NCBI RefSeq assembly: GCF_002245625.1
Contig: NZ_NOIG01000008.1
Coordinates: 434,001 to 498,000, forward strand
DNA length: 64,000 nucleotides
Reading direction: 5' to 3'
Source of the DNA: Acidovorax kalamii
GTDB taxonomy: Bacteria; Pseudomonadota; Gammaproteobacteria; Burkholderiales; Burkholderiaceae_C
Shown piece after piece: positions 26,446 through 35,801 of the stretch (position 1 is the stretch's first letter; each line of letters starts with the position of its first letter). A model generated the notes under the pieces. That model saw only the letters and a program-made list of their open reading frames with translations, was not told the origin of the DNA and did not search any database. The position numbers were made by a program, and so were the translations under genes.

Positions 26446-26570
26446 CCTGCGCTTCAGCAATCCGGCGCCCACTGTGGCGCAGCACCCCGCTGCCGGCGTA
26501 GATCGGCCGCGAGCCGGTGCTGCGCCGCCAGGCGGATGGCCGGCGTGAACGAAATCGTTGGAACTTGGTT
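26370..26570 (-). pseudogene. Decayed PaaI-type hotdog thioesterase remnant
   Basis: Three segments in successive frames on the minus strand read like one PaaI-family protein: VPTISFTPAIRLAA, then RPIYAGSGVLRHSGRRIAEA with QVMDSLYERRG, then VMHHGAGFTCTLVQ. The order and spacing fit the thioesterase central helix-to-strand region and its HGAGTFTCTL-like end. No start, no full frame and no upstream half remain. It overlaps the 3' end of the acyltransferase gene and marks the left edge of the type VI island. The remainder of 26446-26760 (315 bp without an intact gene) is lower in GC and holds no other gene I can see; a lone GATAGCTATC occurs near 26710. Confidence 0.45.
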
Positions 26571-26760
26571 GCGTGCTGAATTCAGCGGGTTACACAGCCG
26601 GTTTGGTTGCAAATAGTCTCTTTTATTCCAGCCTGGTTACCGTGGTTACTTTTTGCGGTAATTTTGTGAATTTCAAAGGAGGGCCTGACAACTGAAAATA
26701 CCCCTTCGATAGCTATCATGCCCAGCCATCCAAACCAACGGGCTCGATAGTCAGCAGCAC

Positions 26761-29310
26761 ATGGAACGCCGCGTCACCATTCAAACGCCCTTGGGCGAAC
26801 AACTCAAGTTCAGGCAGCTGCAAGGCACGGAAGAAATCAGCCAGCTGTTCGCTCTGGATGTGGATTTGCTGAGCGATAGCAAAAGCATCGATCCCAAGGC
26901 GCTGCTGGGCAAGAATGCCACGATCGTGGTCGAGACAGAAGGCGGGGGCAAGCGCCATATCGATGGCATCGTCACCCGGTTCGGCATGCAGGGCCAGGAC
27001 CACCGGATGTATTCCTACCGCGCCCGCCTGAGCCCGTGGCTGTGGCTGGCCACACGGAAAAGCGATTTCAAGATATTCCAGAACAAAACGGTTCCGGAGA
27101 TTATTGAAGAGGTCCTGGGAAAATATGGGCAGCCATTCGATAAGAAATTGACGCGCACTTATCGCACTTGGGATTATTGCGTTCAATATAACGAAACAGA
27201 TTGCCAGTTCGTATCTCGTCTCATGGAGCACGAGGGAATCTATTACTACCACCAGCATTCCCCTGGGCAGCATGTGCTCACGCTGGCGGACGACATTGTT
27301 GCGTCGCACAGCGCCTTGCCCGGTGCCGCCACCATTCCCTTCTACCCGCCCGAAAAAGCCGCGATTTCCGACCGTGAATGCATCTTCGCGTGGGAGTCGG
27401 CGGAAGAGATCAAATCGGGTCGCCACTACAACGACGATTACGATTTCAAGAAGCCCAAAGCCGACCTGTCGAATATGCGCAAGATGCCGGCCGGCCACGC
27501 GCACGACAGCCATGAGATCTACGAGTGGCCCGGCGGCTACACCGAGTATGGCGATGGCGAGACGTATGTGCGTGTTCGCCTGCAGGAGAACCTCACCCGC
27601 GAGAGCGTCGTGCAAGGCAAGTCGAGTTGCCGCGCGCTGGTGCCCGGCTACACCTTCAGCCTGGAGAACTACCCGCGCGGCGACCAGAACCAGCAGTACC
27701 TCATCACGGCCGTCCAGTACCACTTTCAGGAAAATCCGGAAGTGAGCAGCGTTGCCAAACCGACGCCGAAAACCACCAAGGATGAGGTGGGCTCCATCCA
27801 GCGCTTCGTGCTGAAGGCTCAGCCCACCAGCATGGCCTTCACGCCGCCCCGTGTGACCCCAAAGCCTCGCAGCCAGGGCCCGCAAACTGCGGTGGTCGTG
27901 GGACCGCCGGGAGAGGAAATCTGGACCGACAAGTTCGGCCGCGTGAAGGTGCAGTTCCACTGGGACCGCATCGGAGCGATGGACGAGAACTCCAGCTGCT
28001 GGATCCGCGTGTCCCATCCCTGGGCGGGCGCGAAATACGGCGGCATCTTCACGCCACGCATTGGCCAGGAAGTGATCGTCGATTTCCTCAACGGCGACCC
28101 GGACTACCCCATCATCACCGGGCGTGTCTACAACGCGGACCAGATGCCGCCATGGGAGTTGCCCAAACACAAGACGCAGTCCGGCTTCCAGACCAACTGG
28201 AGCAAAGGCGGTGGCGGCAAGCACATGCTGCGGTTTGAGGACCAAAGAGGCATCGAGCACATCGAGCTCTCTACCGACCATGGCAATACGCACTTGCACA
28301 TGGGTTACCTGATGAACCAAAGCACCGAGGCCAAGCGCAGCTATGGCTTTGAGCTGCGCACCAATGAGTGGGGTGCCATCCGGGCGGACAAGGGGCTGCT
28401 GATCACGACGTATACGCAGGATTTCAAGCAAAAGCTGGCGCACGACAACCCGGACGGCTTCGACGGCCTGGGTGAAGGCCTGGCCAATACGGCTTCGCTG
28501 ATGGAGGAAGCAGGCGAGGCCGTCGCTGCCATGAACGGTGCCATCGAGGCCATCAATGGCCTCAAGACATCGCACATGATGGAGCTGAGTTCGGGAATCG
28601 CCGCGATGACCGGTGGCAAGGCTGCCATGGCCACCTTGTCGAAAGCGGCGGCTGCCATTGCTGCGCTCGCCGGCGACGGAGGAGGGGGGGGTGCAGGGGC
28701 CGAAACGCTCATGCCCACGAATACCGACCCGGCGATGCCGCAGTCGCAGGCGCTGCGAGAGCTTTCCAAGGACATCAGCAAGCCGGTGGTTTCGATCGTG
28801 AGCCCCGAAGGGCATTCGATGATCAGCCCCAAGCCCATCGTGATCAGCTCCGGGCAGAGCGCCTCCATGCATGCCAAACAGCACATCACGCTGTCCAGCG
28901 GCGCGCAGCTCACCCAACTGGCCAAGAGCGGCATGCTGACCCACGTGTCCGAAGGTGGTCAGCGCAACACCGTGTCCAAGGGCGACATTGCTTCGGAAGC
29001 CCAGACGGGCAACATGAACCTCACCGCCCAGCAGAACATCACCCTGGCTTCCAAGCAGGACACCGCCACCGTCGTCGGTGACCAGAACGTGAACATCCAG
29101 GCCACGAAGGATTCTGTGCTGGTGAAGGCGGCCAAGCACATCCGGTTGCAGGCGGGCGAGAGCATTACGCTGACCATCGGTGAGGGAGAAGGCGTCGCTT
29201 CGCTCAAGCTCACCGACAAAGGCGAAGTCGTCATCAAGGGCAAGAACGGCCTGATCAAGCTGAGCGAGTTGCTGGACGTTCACGGGGCGCCTATCCAGCT
29301 CAACTGCTGA
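26761..29310 (+). CDS. vgrG: Type VI secretion spike protein VgrG
   Basis: VgrG of 849 residues: the trimeric spike at the tip of the type VI tube, carrying effectors into target cells. Residues 1-330 are the gp27-like base (RRVTIQTPLGEQLKFRQL, EGIYYYHQH), about 385-455 the gp5-like OB domain (IWTDKFGRVKVQFHWDR, GDPDYPIITGRVYN), followed by a helical Ala/Gly-rich insert near residues 580-645 and a DUF2345-type beta-helix region to the end. No extra C-terminal enzyme domain is visible. It starts the rightward run vgrG-eagR-rhs-immunity, so the Rhs protein is its likely cargo. No structural type VI genes are in the window. The ATG at 26761 lacks a clear ribosome site. Confidence 0.96.
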   Translation: MERRVTIQTPLGEQLKFRQLQGTEEISQLFALDVDLLSDSKSIDPKALLGKNATIVVETEGGGKRHIDGIVTRFGMQGQDHRMYSYRARLSPWLWLATRKSDFKIFQNKTVPEIIEEVLGKYGQPFDKKLTRTYRTWDYCVQYNETDCQFVSRLMEHEGIYYYHQHSPGQHVLTLADDIVASHSALPGAATIPFYPPEKAAISDRECIFAWESAEEIKSGRHYNDDYDFKKPKADLSNMRKMPAGHAHDSHEIYEWPGGYTEYGDGETYVRVRLQENLTRESVVQGKSSCRALVPGYTFSLENYPRGDQNQQYLITAVQYHFQENPEVSSVAKPTPKTTKDEVGSIQRFVLKAQPTSMAFTPPRVTPKPRSQGPQTAVVVGPPGEEIWTDKFGRVKVQFHWDRIGAMDENSSCWIRVSHPWAGAKYGGIFTPRIGQEVIVDFLNGDPDYPIITGRVYNADQMPPWELPKHKTQSGFQTNWSKGGGGKHMLRFEDQRGIEHIELSTDHGNTHLHMGYLMNQSTEAKRSYGFELRTNEWGAIRADKGLLITTYTQDFKQKLAHDNPDGFDGLGEGLANTASLMEEAGEAVAAMNGAIEAINGLKTSHMMELSSGIAAMTGGKAAMATLSKAAAAIAALAGDGGGGGAGAETLMPTNTDPAMPQSQALRELSKDISKPVVSIVSPEGHSMISPKPIVISSGQSASMHAKQHITLSSGAQLTQLAKSGMLTHVSEGGQRNTVSKGDIASEAQTGNMNLTAQQNITLASKQDTATVVGDQNVNIQATKDSVLVKAAKHIRLQAGESITLTIGEGEGVASLKLTDKGEVVIKGKNGLIKLSELLDVHGAPIQLNC

Positions 29311-29375
29311 ATCAACCCCCTGCGCAGCAGATTTTTTTCGCCAGTACGACTGCATCACCACCAAAGAACCTTCGC

Positions 29376-29807
29376 ATGCAATTCCACCTCAACGAAGGCA
29401 GCTTCACGCTGCCTGACGGCCTTCGGGACAACAGCATGAACATGCTGCTGACGGGCCGCAGTGGCCTGGACCTGAGCCTGATCATCACCCGGGACAGGCT
29501 GGAGCCTGGCGAATCCTTCGAGGCCTTCGTAGACCGCCAGATCAAGGCGGTGACGCTGCAGGTCAGCAAGTTTTCCATCCAGGAAAAACACGCGCAGAAG
29601 GCTCCCGACAGGGACCAAACCATTGCCGTGGAACTAGCCCAGCAGTTCACGCAGAACGGCCAGGTCATCTACCAGCGGCAACGCACGTGGCTGTTGCCGG
29701 ACGCCGCCAGCGTGCTGGTGCTTACGGCGGCGTCTGCCGCGCCCATCACCGACGCGCAAAAGAATGCCTGGCTGGCCATCTGCGCAAGCTTCCAGCCGCG
29801 CCACTGA
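29376..29807 (+). CDS. eagR: EagR chaperone (DcrB/DUF1795 family)
   Basis: DUF1795 protein of 143 residues. MQFHLNEGSFTLPDG starts it, and GLDLSLIITRDRLEPGESF lies in the middle. Between vgrG and rhs such proteins are effector-associated chaperones (EagR) that shield the N-terminal membrane helices of prePAAR effectors and help load them on VgrG. The neighbouring Rhs protein has exactly those features (prePAAR motif and early hydrophobic helices), which supports the assignment. Confidence 0.92.
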   Translation: MQFHLNEGSFTLPDGLRDNSMNMLLTGRSGLDLSLIITRDRLEPGESFEAFVDRQIKAVTLQVSKFSIQEKHAQKAPDRDQTIAVELAQQFTQNGQVIYQRQRTWLLPDAASVLVLTAASAAPITDAQKNAWLAICASFQPRH

Positions 29808-29951
29808 ACCTGGCAGCGCCGGGTTGCGAGCCCGCGTCCCGGGAGCCGCTCTGACGCACATCGACGGACATCGGCACTCGTTGACGCCGCAGCACCCCAT
29901 GGCGCAATCCTCCAGCCGCCACCACCCCTCGTTCCACGACCTCCTTCGCCC

Positions 29952-32900
29952 ATGAGTCAGTTTCCACCAGCGGCCCGACTGGGCGACCCCATTGCCCACA
30001 GCAACGCCAACGCACGCCTGCTGGCCAAGGTGGTGGGCATAGCCGCAGGCGCTGCCGCGCTTGGTGCGCTGTGCGCTGGCACCATCGCGGCGGGGGTGAC
30101 AGCGGGTGTTGCGGCCGTGGGCACCGTGGTCACGGGTGGGCTGGCGGCGCCGATCCTCGCGGGAGCCGTCGTGCTGACCGGAGCGCTGGCCACCCTCGCG
30201 GTCAGCATGGCGGGGGGCGCCATCGGAGAAAAAATTGCCGATTGGCTGGTCCCTGAAACCTGGGATGTGACCGGGGCCATCACGACCGGCTCACCCGATG
30301 TGTTCGTCAACAGCATTCCCGCTGCGCGGGCCACCAACGCGGTACCGCTGGACGAAGTGGTTTGCGGCAAGCACACCATCACGCCCGTCAACCTGATCGC
30401 GCAGGGCGCTGCGGTCGGACCCAAGCAGACCGTCATCAATGAAGCCCTGGCTGCCCGCAAGGGCGACAAGGTCGTGTGCGGGGCCACCATTCATGCAGGC
30501 TCGCCCAACGTCTTTATTGGCGGGGCTCCTGAGACGGTGCGTGACTACGACGACGAGGTCAATCCACTGCTGCGGGCGGCACTATTCATTGCGGAGGCCC
30601 GAAATCTCCTGAAGAACATCAAATGTCTCTGGAAACTGGTCAAGGATCCGAAGGCGCTCGTCAAAAACGCGGAATGCATGTTGAAGGCTGCGCAAGCCGC
30701 AGGCTCAGCGGCCATGACCGTGCCGGCCATCCTGGGCAACCCTGTGCACATCGCCACGGGCGCCAAGCTCCTGGCCGATGGGAGCGACCTGGACTTCGTG
30801 CTGCCAGGCGTGCTGCCCGTGGCGTGGCAGCGCATCTACAACAGCCTGGACGAGCGCAGCGACGGCCCGCTGGGCCGCGGCTGGAGCACACCCTACACGG
30901 TGCAGCTGCACCTGGACCACGATCCGCAGGGCCGGCCCGCCGTCACCTACTACGACGCAGATGGGCGCGACATACAGTTCACCCGCCCGGCGCCGGGGCA
31001 AGGCCTGTTCAGCGTCGCTGAGGGGATCGGCGTGCTGTGCAGTGAAGGCGGTGACTACGTCGTCGTCACAGCCGAAGGCACGTACCAATGGTTCGGCCAG
31101 ACGCCCGCCGGGAGCGTGGGTGATGCTGCGGCGGTGGGCGTATTGCACCTGCAGCGCATCGAGGACCGCAACGGCAATTACCACGCGCTGCGCTACGGTG
31201 ACCACGGTGTGCTCACCCATGTGGCGGACAGCGCAGGCCGGCTCCTGGAGTTTCTGTATGTTCCGGGCACTGCCCGGCTTCAGCAGATTCATCTGCGCGT
31301 GGGCGCTGATGGCGAGGCTGCGCAGGCGCTGGTGAACTACTGCTACGACGCCGCAGGCCAACTGGCCGAAGTGAGAGACCGCGCAGGGCAGACGACGCGC
31401 AGGTTTACCTATGCAAATGGCCGCATGGCGAGCCACCAGCTGCCCGGTGGCTTGCTGTGCAGCTACGAATGGCAGGAGTTTGCCCAAGGCATCGGCAATC
31501 GCCCTGGCCCCCATGCGCGCGTGGTGCGGCACTGGACGGGCGACGGCGAAGCGTATGCCTTTGAATACGGCCTGCATGGCGACGGCAGCGGCAGCACCCA
31601 GGTCACCGACGGCCTGGGCCGCCGTCAGCAGTGGCACTGGAATGCCGACCATGAGATCACCCGCCACACGGACGCTCTGGGCCACACCACCACGCAGGTG
31701 TGGGGCACCACCAAAGAGCTGCTGGGCCATACGGATGCGCTGGGGCGATCCACCACGTACACCTACGACGACGCTGGCAACCTCACCTCAGAAACGGACG
31801 CCCTGGGACGCACGCACCGCCAGCGCTGGAGCCCCGGCCCGGCCAGCCTGCTGGTCGCGACGGAAGACCCCGGCGGCGGAACCTGGCGCTACCAGTACGA
31901 CGACCACGGCAATCTGGTGGCGGAGACCGACCCTCTGGGCCACGTGACCCGCTACGCGAACGACGACCGAGGCCTGCCCGTTCTGGTGACCGATGCCCAC
32001 GGCGGGCGCAAGCAGCTGCGCTGGGATGCCAGGGGCCTGCTGACCGCCTACACCGATTGCAGCGGCAAGACCACCCGCTACACGTACGACGCGCAGGGCC
32101 ACCTTCACCAGGAAATCGACACCCTGGGCCAGTCCACCGTCTTCGAGCGCGACCCGCTGGGCCGGCTGTTGCAGCTGACCCTGCCGGACGGAGCGCAGCA
32201 CCAGTACCGCTATGACGCGGCGGGCCAGTGCGTGATTGCCACCGACGCGCTGGGCCATACCACCAGCTACAGCTACAACCAGCGCGGCCAGCTGACTGGG
32301 CGCTCCAAAGCGGTTGGTGCACTCACCAGCAACATCCAGCTGGGGTATGACGCGGCACGGCGCTTGTCGGCGCTGGTCAATGAAAACCGCCAAGCGTACC
32401 GGTTCTCGTACGACGCGGCGGACCGCCTGGTGGCCGAGACCCGCATCGACGGCACCCGGCAAGTGCTGCACTACGATGCAGCCCACCAAGTCGTCGGCGT
32501 GACCGAACACCCCATGCCCCTGGGCCAGGGCGACGCCGTGCCGGGCCACGCCGAGGTGCAGCCCATCCACACCCAGTTGGTGCGCGATGCCGCGGGCCAT
32601 CTGGTTCAGAAGAACGTCTACACACCCGGTGCGGCAGCGCAGGCGGGCGCAGCCGCAACGCAGGCGCCGCCCGAGCTGCAAGCCCGGATCGACTATGCAT
32701 ACAGCCCCACCGGCGACTTGCTGACGGCGCAACACAGCACGCCTCTGGGCGAAGTCGTTGCACAGCACACCTGGCAATACGACGCTTTGGGCCAGGTACT
32801 GCAGGAAACCGCCGGGCACGCCGTACAAGGTCAGCAGCGCAGCAGCGCGCTGCACCACCAATACGACGCATTGGGCAACCGCATCGGCACCAGGCTGCCG

Positions 32901-34745
32901 GACGGGCGCGCGCTGAACCACCTGTACTACGGCAGCGGCCACCTGCACCAGATCAACCTGGACGGTGCCGTGCTGGCCGACATCGAGCGCGACGACCTGC
33001 ACCGCGAGGTGCTGCGCACGCAAGGCCGTCTGGCCAGCCGTTTTGCCTACGACAGTGTTGGTCGCAAAGCGGCGGCCTGGGTGCGGCCAGCCATGCTGCG
33101 GGTAGGGCGCGGCATCGGCACCGACCCAGGTGCCGATGGCCCGTGGAGCCCCCACAGCGCAGACTGGAGCCAGCGCTTGCAGCAGCGGCACAACGCCGAA
33201 GACGTGCTGCTCAAACGCTACAGCTACGACAGGAACGGAGAACTCACCAGCGTGGAGCACAGCCAGCAGGGGCATACCCTGCACCGCTACGACCAGGGCG
33301 GGCGCATCACGCAGACGCTGTCGAACCAGCCCGAGCGCAACGAAAACTTTCACTACGACCTGGCGGGCAACCGCATCAGCGCGCTGGAAGAAAGCAGCCT
33401 CAGCAGCCAGGGCCGAGGCTGGGTGCAAAACAACCGCGTCAAGGTGCTGCAGGACAAGCGCTACGACTACGACGGCTTCGGCCGGCTGATCAGAAAACGC
33501 ATCGGCAGCCACACGGAGCAGCACTACCGCTATGACCACCAGCACAGGCTGACCCAGGTGGCGGTGGTGCGGGCGGGCAAAGACGGTCAGCCGCAAAGCC
33601 AGGTCTTCAGCTACCAGTACGACGCACTGGGCAGGCGCATCGCCAAGACCGACAGCTTTGGCACCACGCACTTCATCTGGGAAGGGATGCGGCTGCTGCA
33701 GGAAAGCCGGGGTGAGCAGGCGAGTACCTACATCTACGAGCCAGGTGGCTACGTGCCCCTGGCGCGCATCGACGGAAGTGGCGCCATAGAGCCACACGCT
33801 GCGGCGGCGCATGCGCTGGGCGGAGGATCAGACAAGGCACAAGGCAAGCAAGCCAGCGTGCCCATGACCAACCCGGGCTGGAGCGACCGGTTCAACGTGG
33901 GGGCGGCTGCGAACGATGGGCCCACCGATGGCTTTGCCAGAGCGGATGCAAAGACCACGGCCGCAGCCGCAACTCCAACGGCGCAGGCAGCGCAGGTGTA
34001 TTACTTCCACACGCAGCCCAACGGCCTGCCGGAAGAACTCAGCGACACCAGCGGCCACCTGGTGTGGACAGCGCTGTACAGCACATGGGGCAGTACGGTC
34101 CGGGAGGAATGGCAAAGCTACGACGAAGCGGGAAGACCTGTTCAGCGGCTGCAACAGCAGTCAGCGAACCAGACAGTGCAGCTTCAGCAGAACCTGCGGA
34201 TGCAGGGGCAGTACCTGGACAGGGAAACGGGGCTGCACTACAACACGTTCCGGTACTACGACGCGGACCTGGGGGCGTTTACGACGCCGGATCCGATTGG
34301 GCTGTCGGGCGGGTTGAACCTGCACCAGTATGCGCCCAACCCCATAGCATGGATTGATCCTTGGGGGTGGGCGTCTAAGGGTTATGACGTGTCAGGGCAG
34401 ACTGCCGGTCACGACACTGTTAGTAGAGGGGCGCACGTGAACGTTCACGGTCCCGGGCTGCCCAACGGCGGGGGCCATGTGGGCTTCGTCCCCAATCAGA
34501 AAGGTACTGGACTAACGATGACGCGAGAAGACGCAGCGACTCGAAATCTCAATGACAAACAGTGGGCTAAGGTCCAGGAAGCTGTCGGTAAGCATTTGGA
34601 CAACCCCAAGGAAGTAGATCGCCTTTCAAAGATCGCACAGATGGGAGTTGATAATAATCCTAAAGGCAATCGTGCTAATGAGATGGCAAAGGTTAGAGAT
34701 ATAGCACGACAGCACCACACTGCGGGTACGAATCCATGTCGCTGA
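29952..34745 (+). CDS. PrePAAR-Rhs polymorphic toxin, type VI effector
   Basis: Rhs effector of 1597 residues. The N-terminus has the prePAAR motif AARLGDPIAH (A-A-R-x-x-D-x-x-x-H), hydrophobic helices from residue 24 to about 90, and a PAAR domain to about residue 185 (SPDVFVNSIPAARATN, GSPNVFIGG). The Rhs/YD-repeat shell spans about 260-1450. The core ends DPIGLSGG...NPIAWIDPWGW at residue 1473, the usual self-cleavage region. Residues 1474-1597 are a separate C-terminal toxin of 124 residues that I cannot assign; RGAHVNVHG and GGHVGFVPN suggest a His-based active site. GC drops sharply at the toxin boundary, a mark of tip exchange. The immunity gene overlaps its end by 10 bp. Confidence 0.95.
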   Translation: MSQFPPAARLGDPIAHSNANARLLAKVVGIAAGAAALGALCAGTIAAGVTAGVAAVGTVVTGGLAAPILAGAVVLTGALATLAVSMAGGAIGEKIADWLVPETWDVTGAITTGSPDVFVNSIPAARATNAVPLDEVVCGKHTITPVNLIAQGAAVGPKQTVINEALAARKGDKVVCGATIHAGSPNVFIGGAPETVRDYDDEVNPLLRAALFIAEARNLLKNIKCLWKLVKDPKALVKNAECMLKAAQAAGSAAMTVPAILGNPVHIATGAKLLADGSDLDFVLPGVLPVAWQRIYNSLDERSDGPLGRGWSTPYTVQLHLDHDPQGRPAVTYYDADGRDIQFTRPAPGQGLFSVAEGIGVLCSEGGDYVVVTAEGTYQWFGQTPAGSVGDAAAVGVLHLQRIEDRNGNYHALRYGDHGVLTHVADSAGRLLEFLYVPGTARLQQIHLRVGADGEAAQALVNYCYDAAGQLAEVRDRAGQTTRRFTYANGRMASHQLPGGLLCSYEWQEFAQGIGNRPGPHARVVRHWTGDGEAYAFEYGLHGDGSGSTQVTDGLGRRQQWHWNADHEITRHTDALGHTTTQVWGTTKELLGHTDALGRSTTYTYDDAGNLTSETDALGRTHRQRWSPGPASLLVATEDPGGGTWRYQYDDHGNLVAETDPLGHVTRYANDDRGLPVLVTDAHGGRKQLRWDARGLLTAYTDCSGKTTRYTYDAQGHLHQEIDTLGQSTVFERDPLGRLLQLTLPDGAQHQYRYDAAGQCVIATDALGHTTSYSYNQRGQLTGRSKAVGALTSNIQLGYDAARRLSALVNENRQAYRFSYDAADRLVAETRIDGTRQVLHYDAAHQVVGVTEHPMPLGQGDAVPGHAEVQPIHTQLVRDAAGHLVQKNVYTPGAAAQAGAAATQAPPELQARIDYAYSPTGDLLTAQHSTPLGEVVAQHTWQYDALGQVLQETAGHAVQGQQRSSALHHQYDALGNRIGTRLPDGRALNHLYYGSGHLHQINLDGAVLADIERDDLHREVLRTQGRLASRFAYDSVGRKAAAWVRPAMLRVGRGIGTDPGADGPWSPHSADWSQRLQQRHNAEDVLLKRYSYDRNGELTSVEHSQQGHTLHRYDQGGRITQTLSNQPERNENFHYDLAGNRISALEESSLSSQGRGWVQNNRVKVLQDKRYDYDGFGRLIRKRIGSHTEQHYRYDHQHRLTQVAVVRAGKDGQPQSQVFSYQYDALGRRIAKTDSFGTTHFIWEGMRLLQESRGEQASTYIYEPGGYVPLARIDGSGAIEPHAAAAHALGGGSDKAQGKQASVPMTNPGWSDRFNVGAAANDGPTDGFARADAKTTAAAATPTAQAAQVYYFHTQPNGLPEELSDTSGHLVWTALYSTWGSTVREEWQSYDEAGRPVQRLQQQSANQTVQLQQNLRMQGQYLDRETGLHYNTFRYYDADLGAFTTPDPIGLSGGLNLHQYAPNPIAWIDPWGWASKGYDVSGQTAGHDTVSRGAHVNVHGPGLPNGGGHVGFVPNQKGTGLTMTREDAATRNLNDKQWAKVQEAVGKHLDNPKEVDRLSKIAQMGVDNNPKGNRANEMAKVRDIARQHHTAGTNPCR

Positions 34746-35305
34746 AAGAGAAAATGTTAGCGGTTGTAGAGGAAATTTCTGGTGAATACTCTTCTAAATT
34801 GTTTTTGCCAGGTGTGCAATGCCTGGATGTTGAAAATGAGTCGTATATTATTTATACCGTCAAAAATGACGTTCGGCCGAGCTTGAGCCGATTCTCCGGG
34901 TCTCGGTTGGAAATCATTTTTGATGTGCAGCGTGGTTTTGCGTTAAATGGCCATTTTCTAAAATTTCAAGGAGTACATACCAAAATCGGTTATCTCTTGA
35001 AAAGGCTGACACTATCTTTAACGAAGTGCAATTTGTATTTTTCTGATGATTTCGAGTATTTGTATGCTGTTGATGCCGCTTCGGATTTGGTTGTGGAGTT
35101 TCATTTTAGGGTGAGAAATTATTATGTTGGAGCCATTTCTTTGAAAACAAAATTTGGTAATGAGGTGCAATCTTCACTAGTAAAATCACTTGAAGGCAAG
35201 TATTTGAGATTTGAAGATTTGACGAAGTACGCCTCAAAAAAACAGTTCGACGCGGTTTCTAAAATATTGGATGCAGTAAAGCGCAGCCGGAAGGCTGAGA
35301 TATAG
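34736..35305 (+). CDS. Probable immunity protein to the Rhs C-terminal toxin
   Basis: Protein of 189 residues without signal peptide or membrane helix, so it would act in the cytoplasm, implying a cytoplasmic toxin target. I recognise no family. It is rich in beta-prone segments (SYIIYTVKND, RVRNYYVGAISLKTKFG) with a basic C-terminal helix. GC is far below the window average and like that of the toxin domain, so the two were acquired together. Its ATG overlaps the rhs stop region by 10 bp, giving tight coupling. The identity rests on position: small gene directly after an Rhs tip. Confidence 0.82.
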   Translation: MSLKEKMLAVVEEISGEYSSKLFLPGVQCLDVENESYIIYTVKNDVRPSLSRFSGSRLEIIFDVQRGFALNGHFLKFQGVHTKIGYLLKRLTLSLTKCNLYFSDDFEYLYAVDAASDLVVEFHFRVRNYYVGAISLKTKFGNEVQSSLVKSLEGKYLRFEDLTKYASKKQFDAVSKILDAVKRSRKAEI

Positions 35306-35437
35306 CATTGGCCTCCAAATGCAAATGACTCAGCAAAGATGCAGCTGCTGCAAAAGATTGACAGCAACGCAATTAAAGCGATAAAGCAAGAAGTGGAGCG
35401 ACAACGACGCGAGCGGCGTGTGCAACTTAGCAACTAG
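35306..35437 (+). pseudogene. In-frame open segment after the immunity stop codon
   Basis: Directly after the TAG of the immunity gene the same frame stays open for 43 codons, containing KMQLLQKIDSNAIKAIKQ and a very basic end (ERQRRERRVQLSN), then stops. An internal ATG at 35339 would give a 32-residue product without a clear ribosome site. It may be the tail of an earlier, longer gene, a readthrough extension or chance. The gap 35306-35801 otherwise holds the rhs remnant at 35508-35611 and about 190 bp in which I see nothing. Confidence 0.3.
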
Positions 35438-35507
35438 ATCGGACATATCGTTCTCAAGTGGTGAGGGATTTGGACGCCGCTTAGCACCAATTGGCTAGCT
35501 GTCACAT

Positions 35508-35611
35508 CCCGAGCGCAACGAAAACTTTCACTACGACCTGGCGGGCAGCTTCAGCAGAATCTGCGGATGCAGGGGCAGTACCTGGACAGGGAAACGGGGC
35601 TGCACTACAAC
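35508..35611 (+). pseudogene. Scrambled rhs remnant with internal deletion
   Basis: 35508-35547 copies the active rhs gene at 33330-33368 (coding PERNENFHYDLAG), and 35545-35611 copies rhs 34178-34244 (coding LRMQGQYLDRETGLHYN) with one mismatch. The two blocks, about 810 bp apart in rhs, are fused across a shared GCA. This is the scar of an older rhs end left behind the present toxin-immunity pair. Confidence 0.88.
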
Positions 35612-35801
35612 GCGCGATGGAGGTCCGTCGCCGCCATGGAGTACCAAACCCCGCAGTCTCAGGGTGTGGGCGGGGTGCATGAAAGTAGAGCGTGTCCCAT
35701 CCTGCGAGTCCAAGGTCATGTGCGCGATCTGGAACAGCAGCGCAATTGAAGGCCGTTCTGAGGCCCAGGCTTCATTTGGATCGAGTAGGAGATACCCTGC
35801 C

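Noticed and set aside
26640..26665. Sigma-54-like sequence upstream of vgrG (TGGTTACTTTTTGC)
   Set aside because: Only 9 bp separate the GG and GC pairs instead of 10, and the -24 element lacks CAC.
26704..26722. GATAGCTATC upstream of vgrG as a family A copy
   Set aside because: A ten-base palindrome without the GCGCTTG or GGCC blocks is too short to assign.
31600..33700. Repeated short motifs within rhs as a possible DNA repeat array
   Set aside because: They encode the YD repeats of the Rhs shell and vary as coding sequence does.
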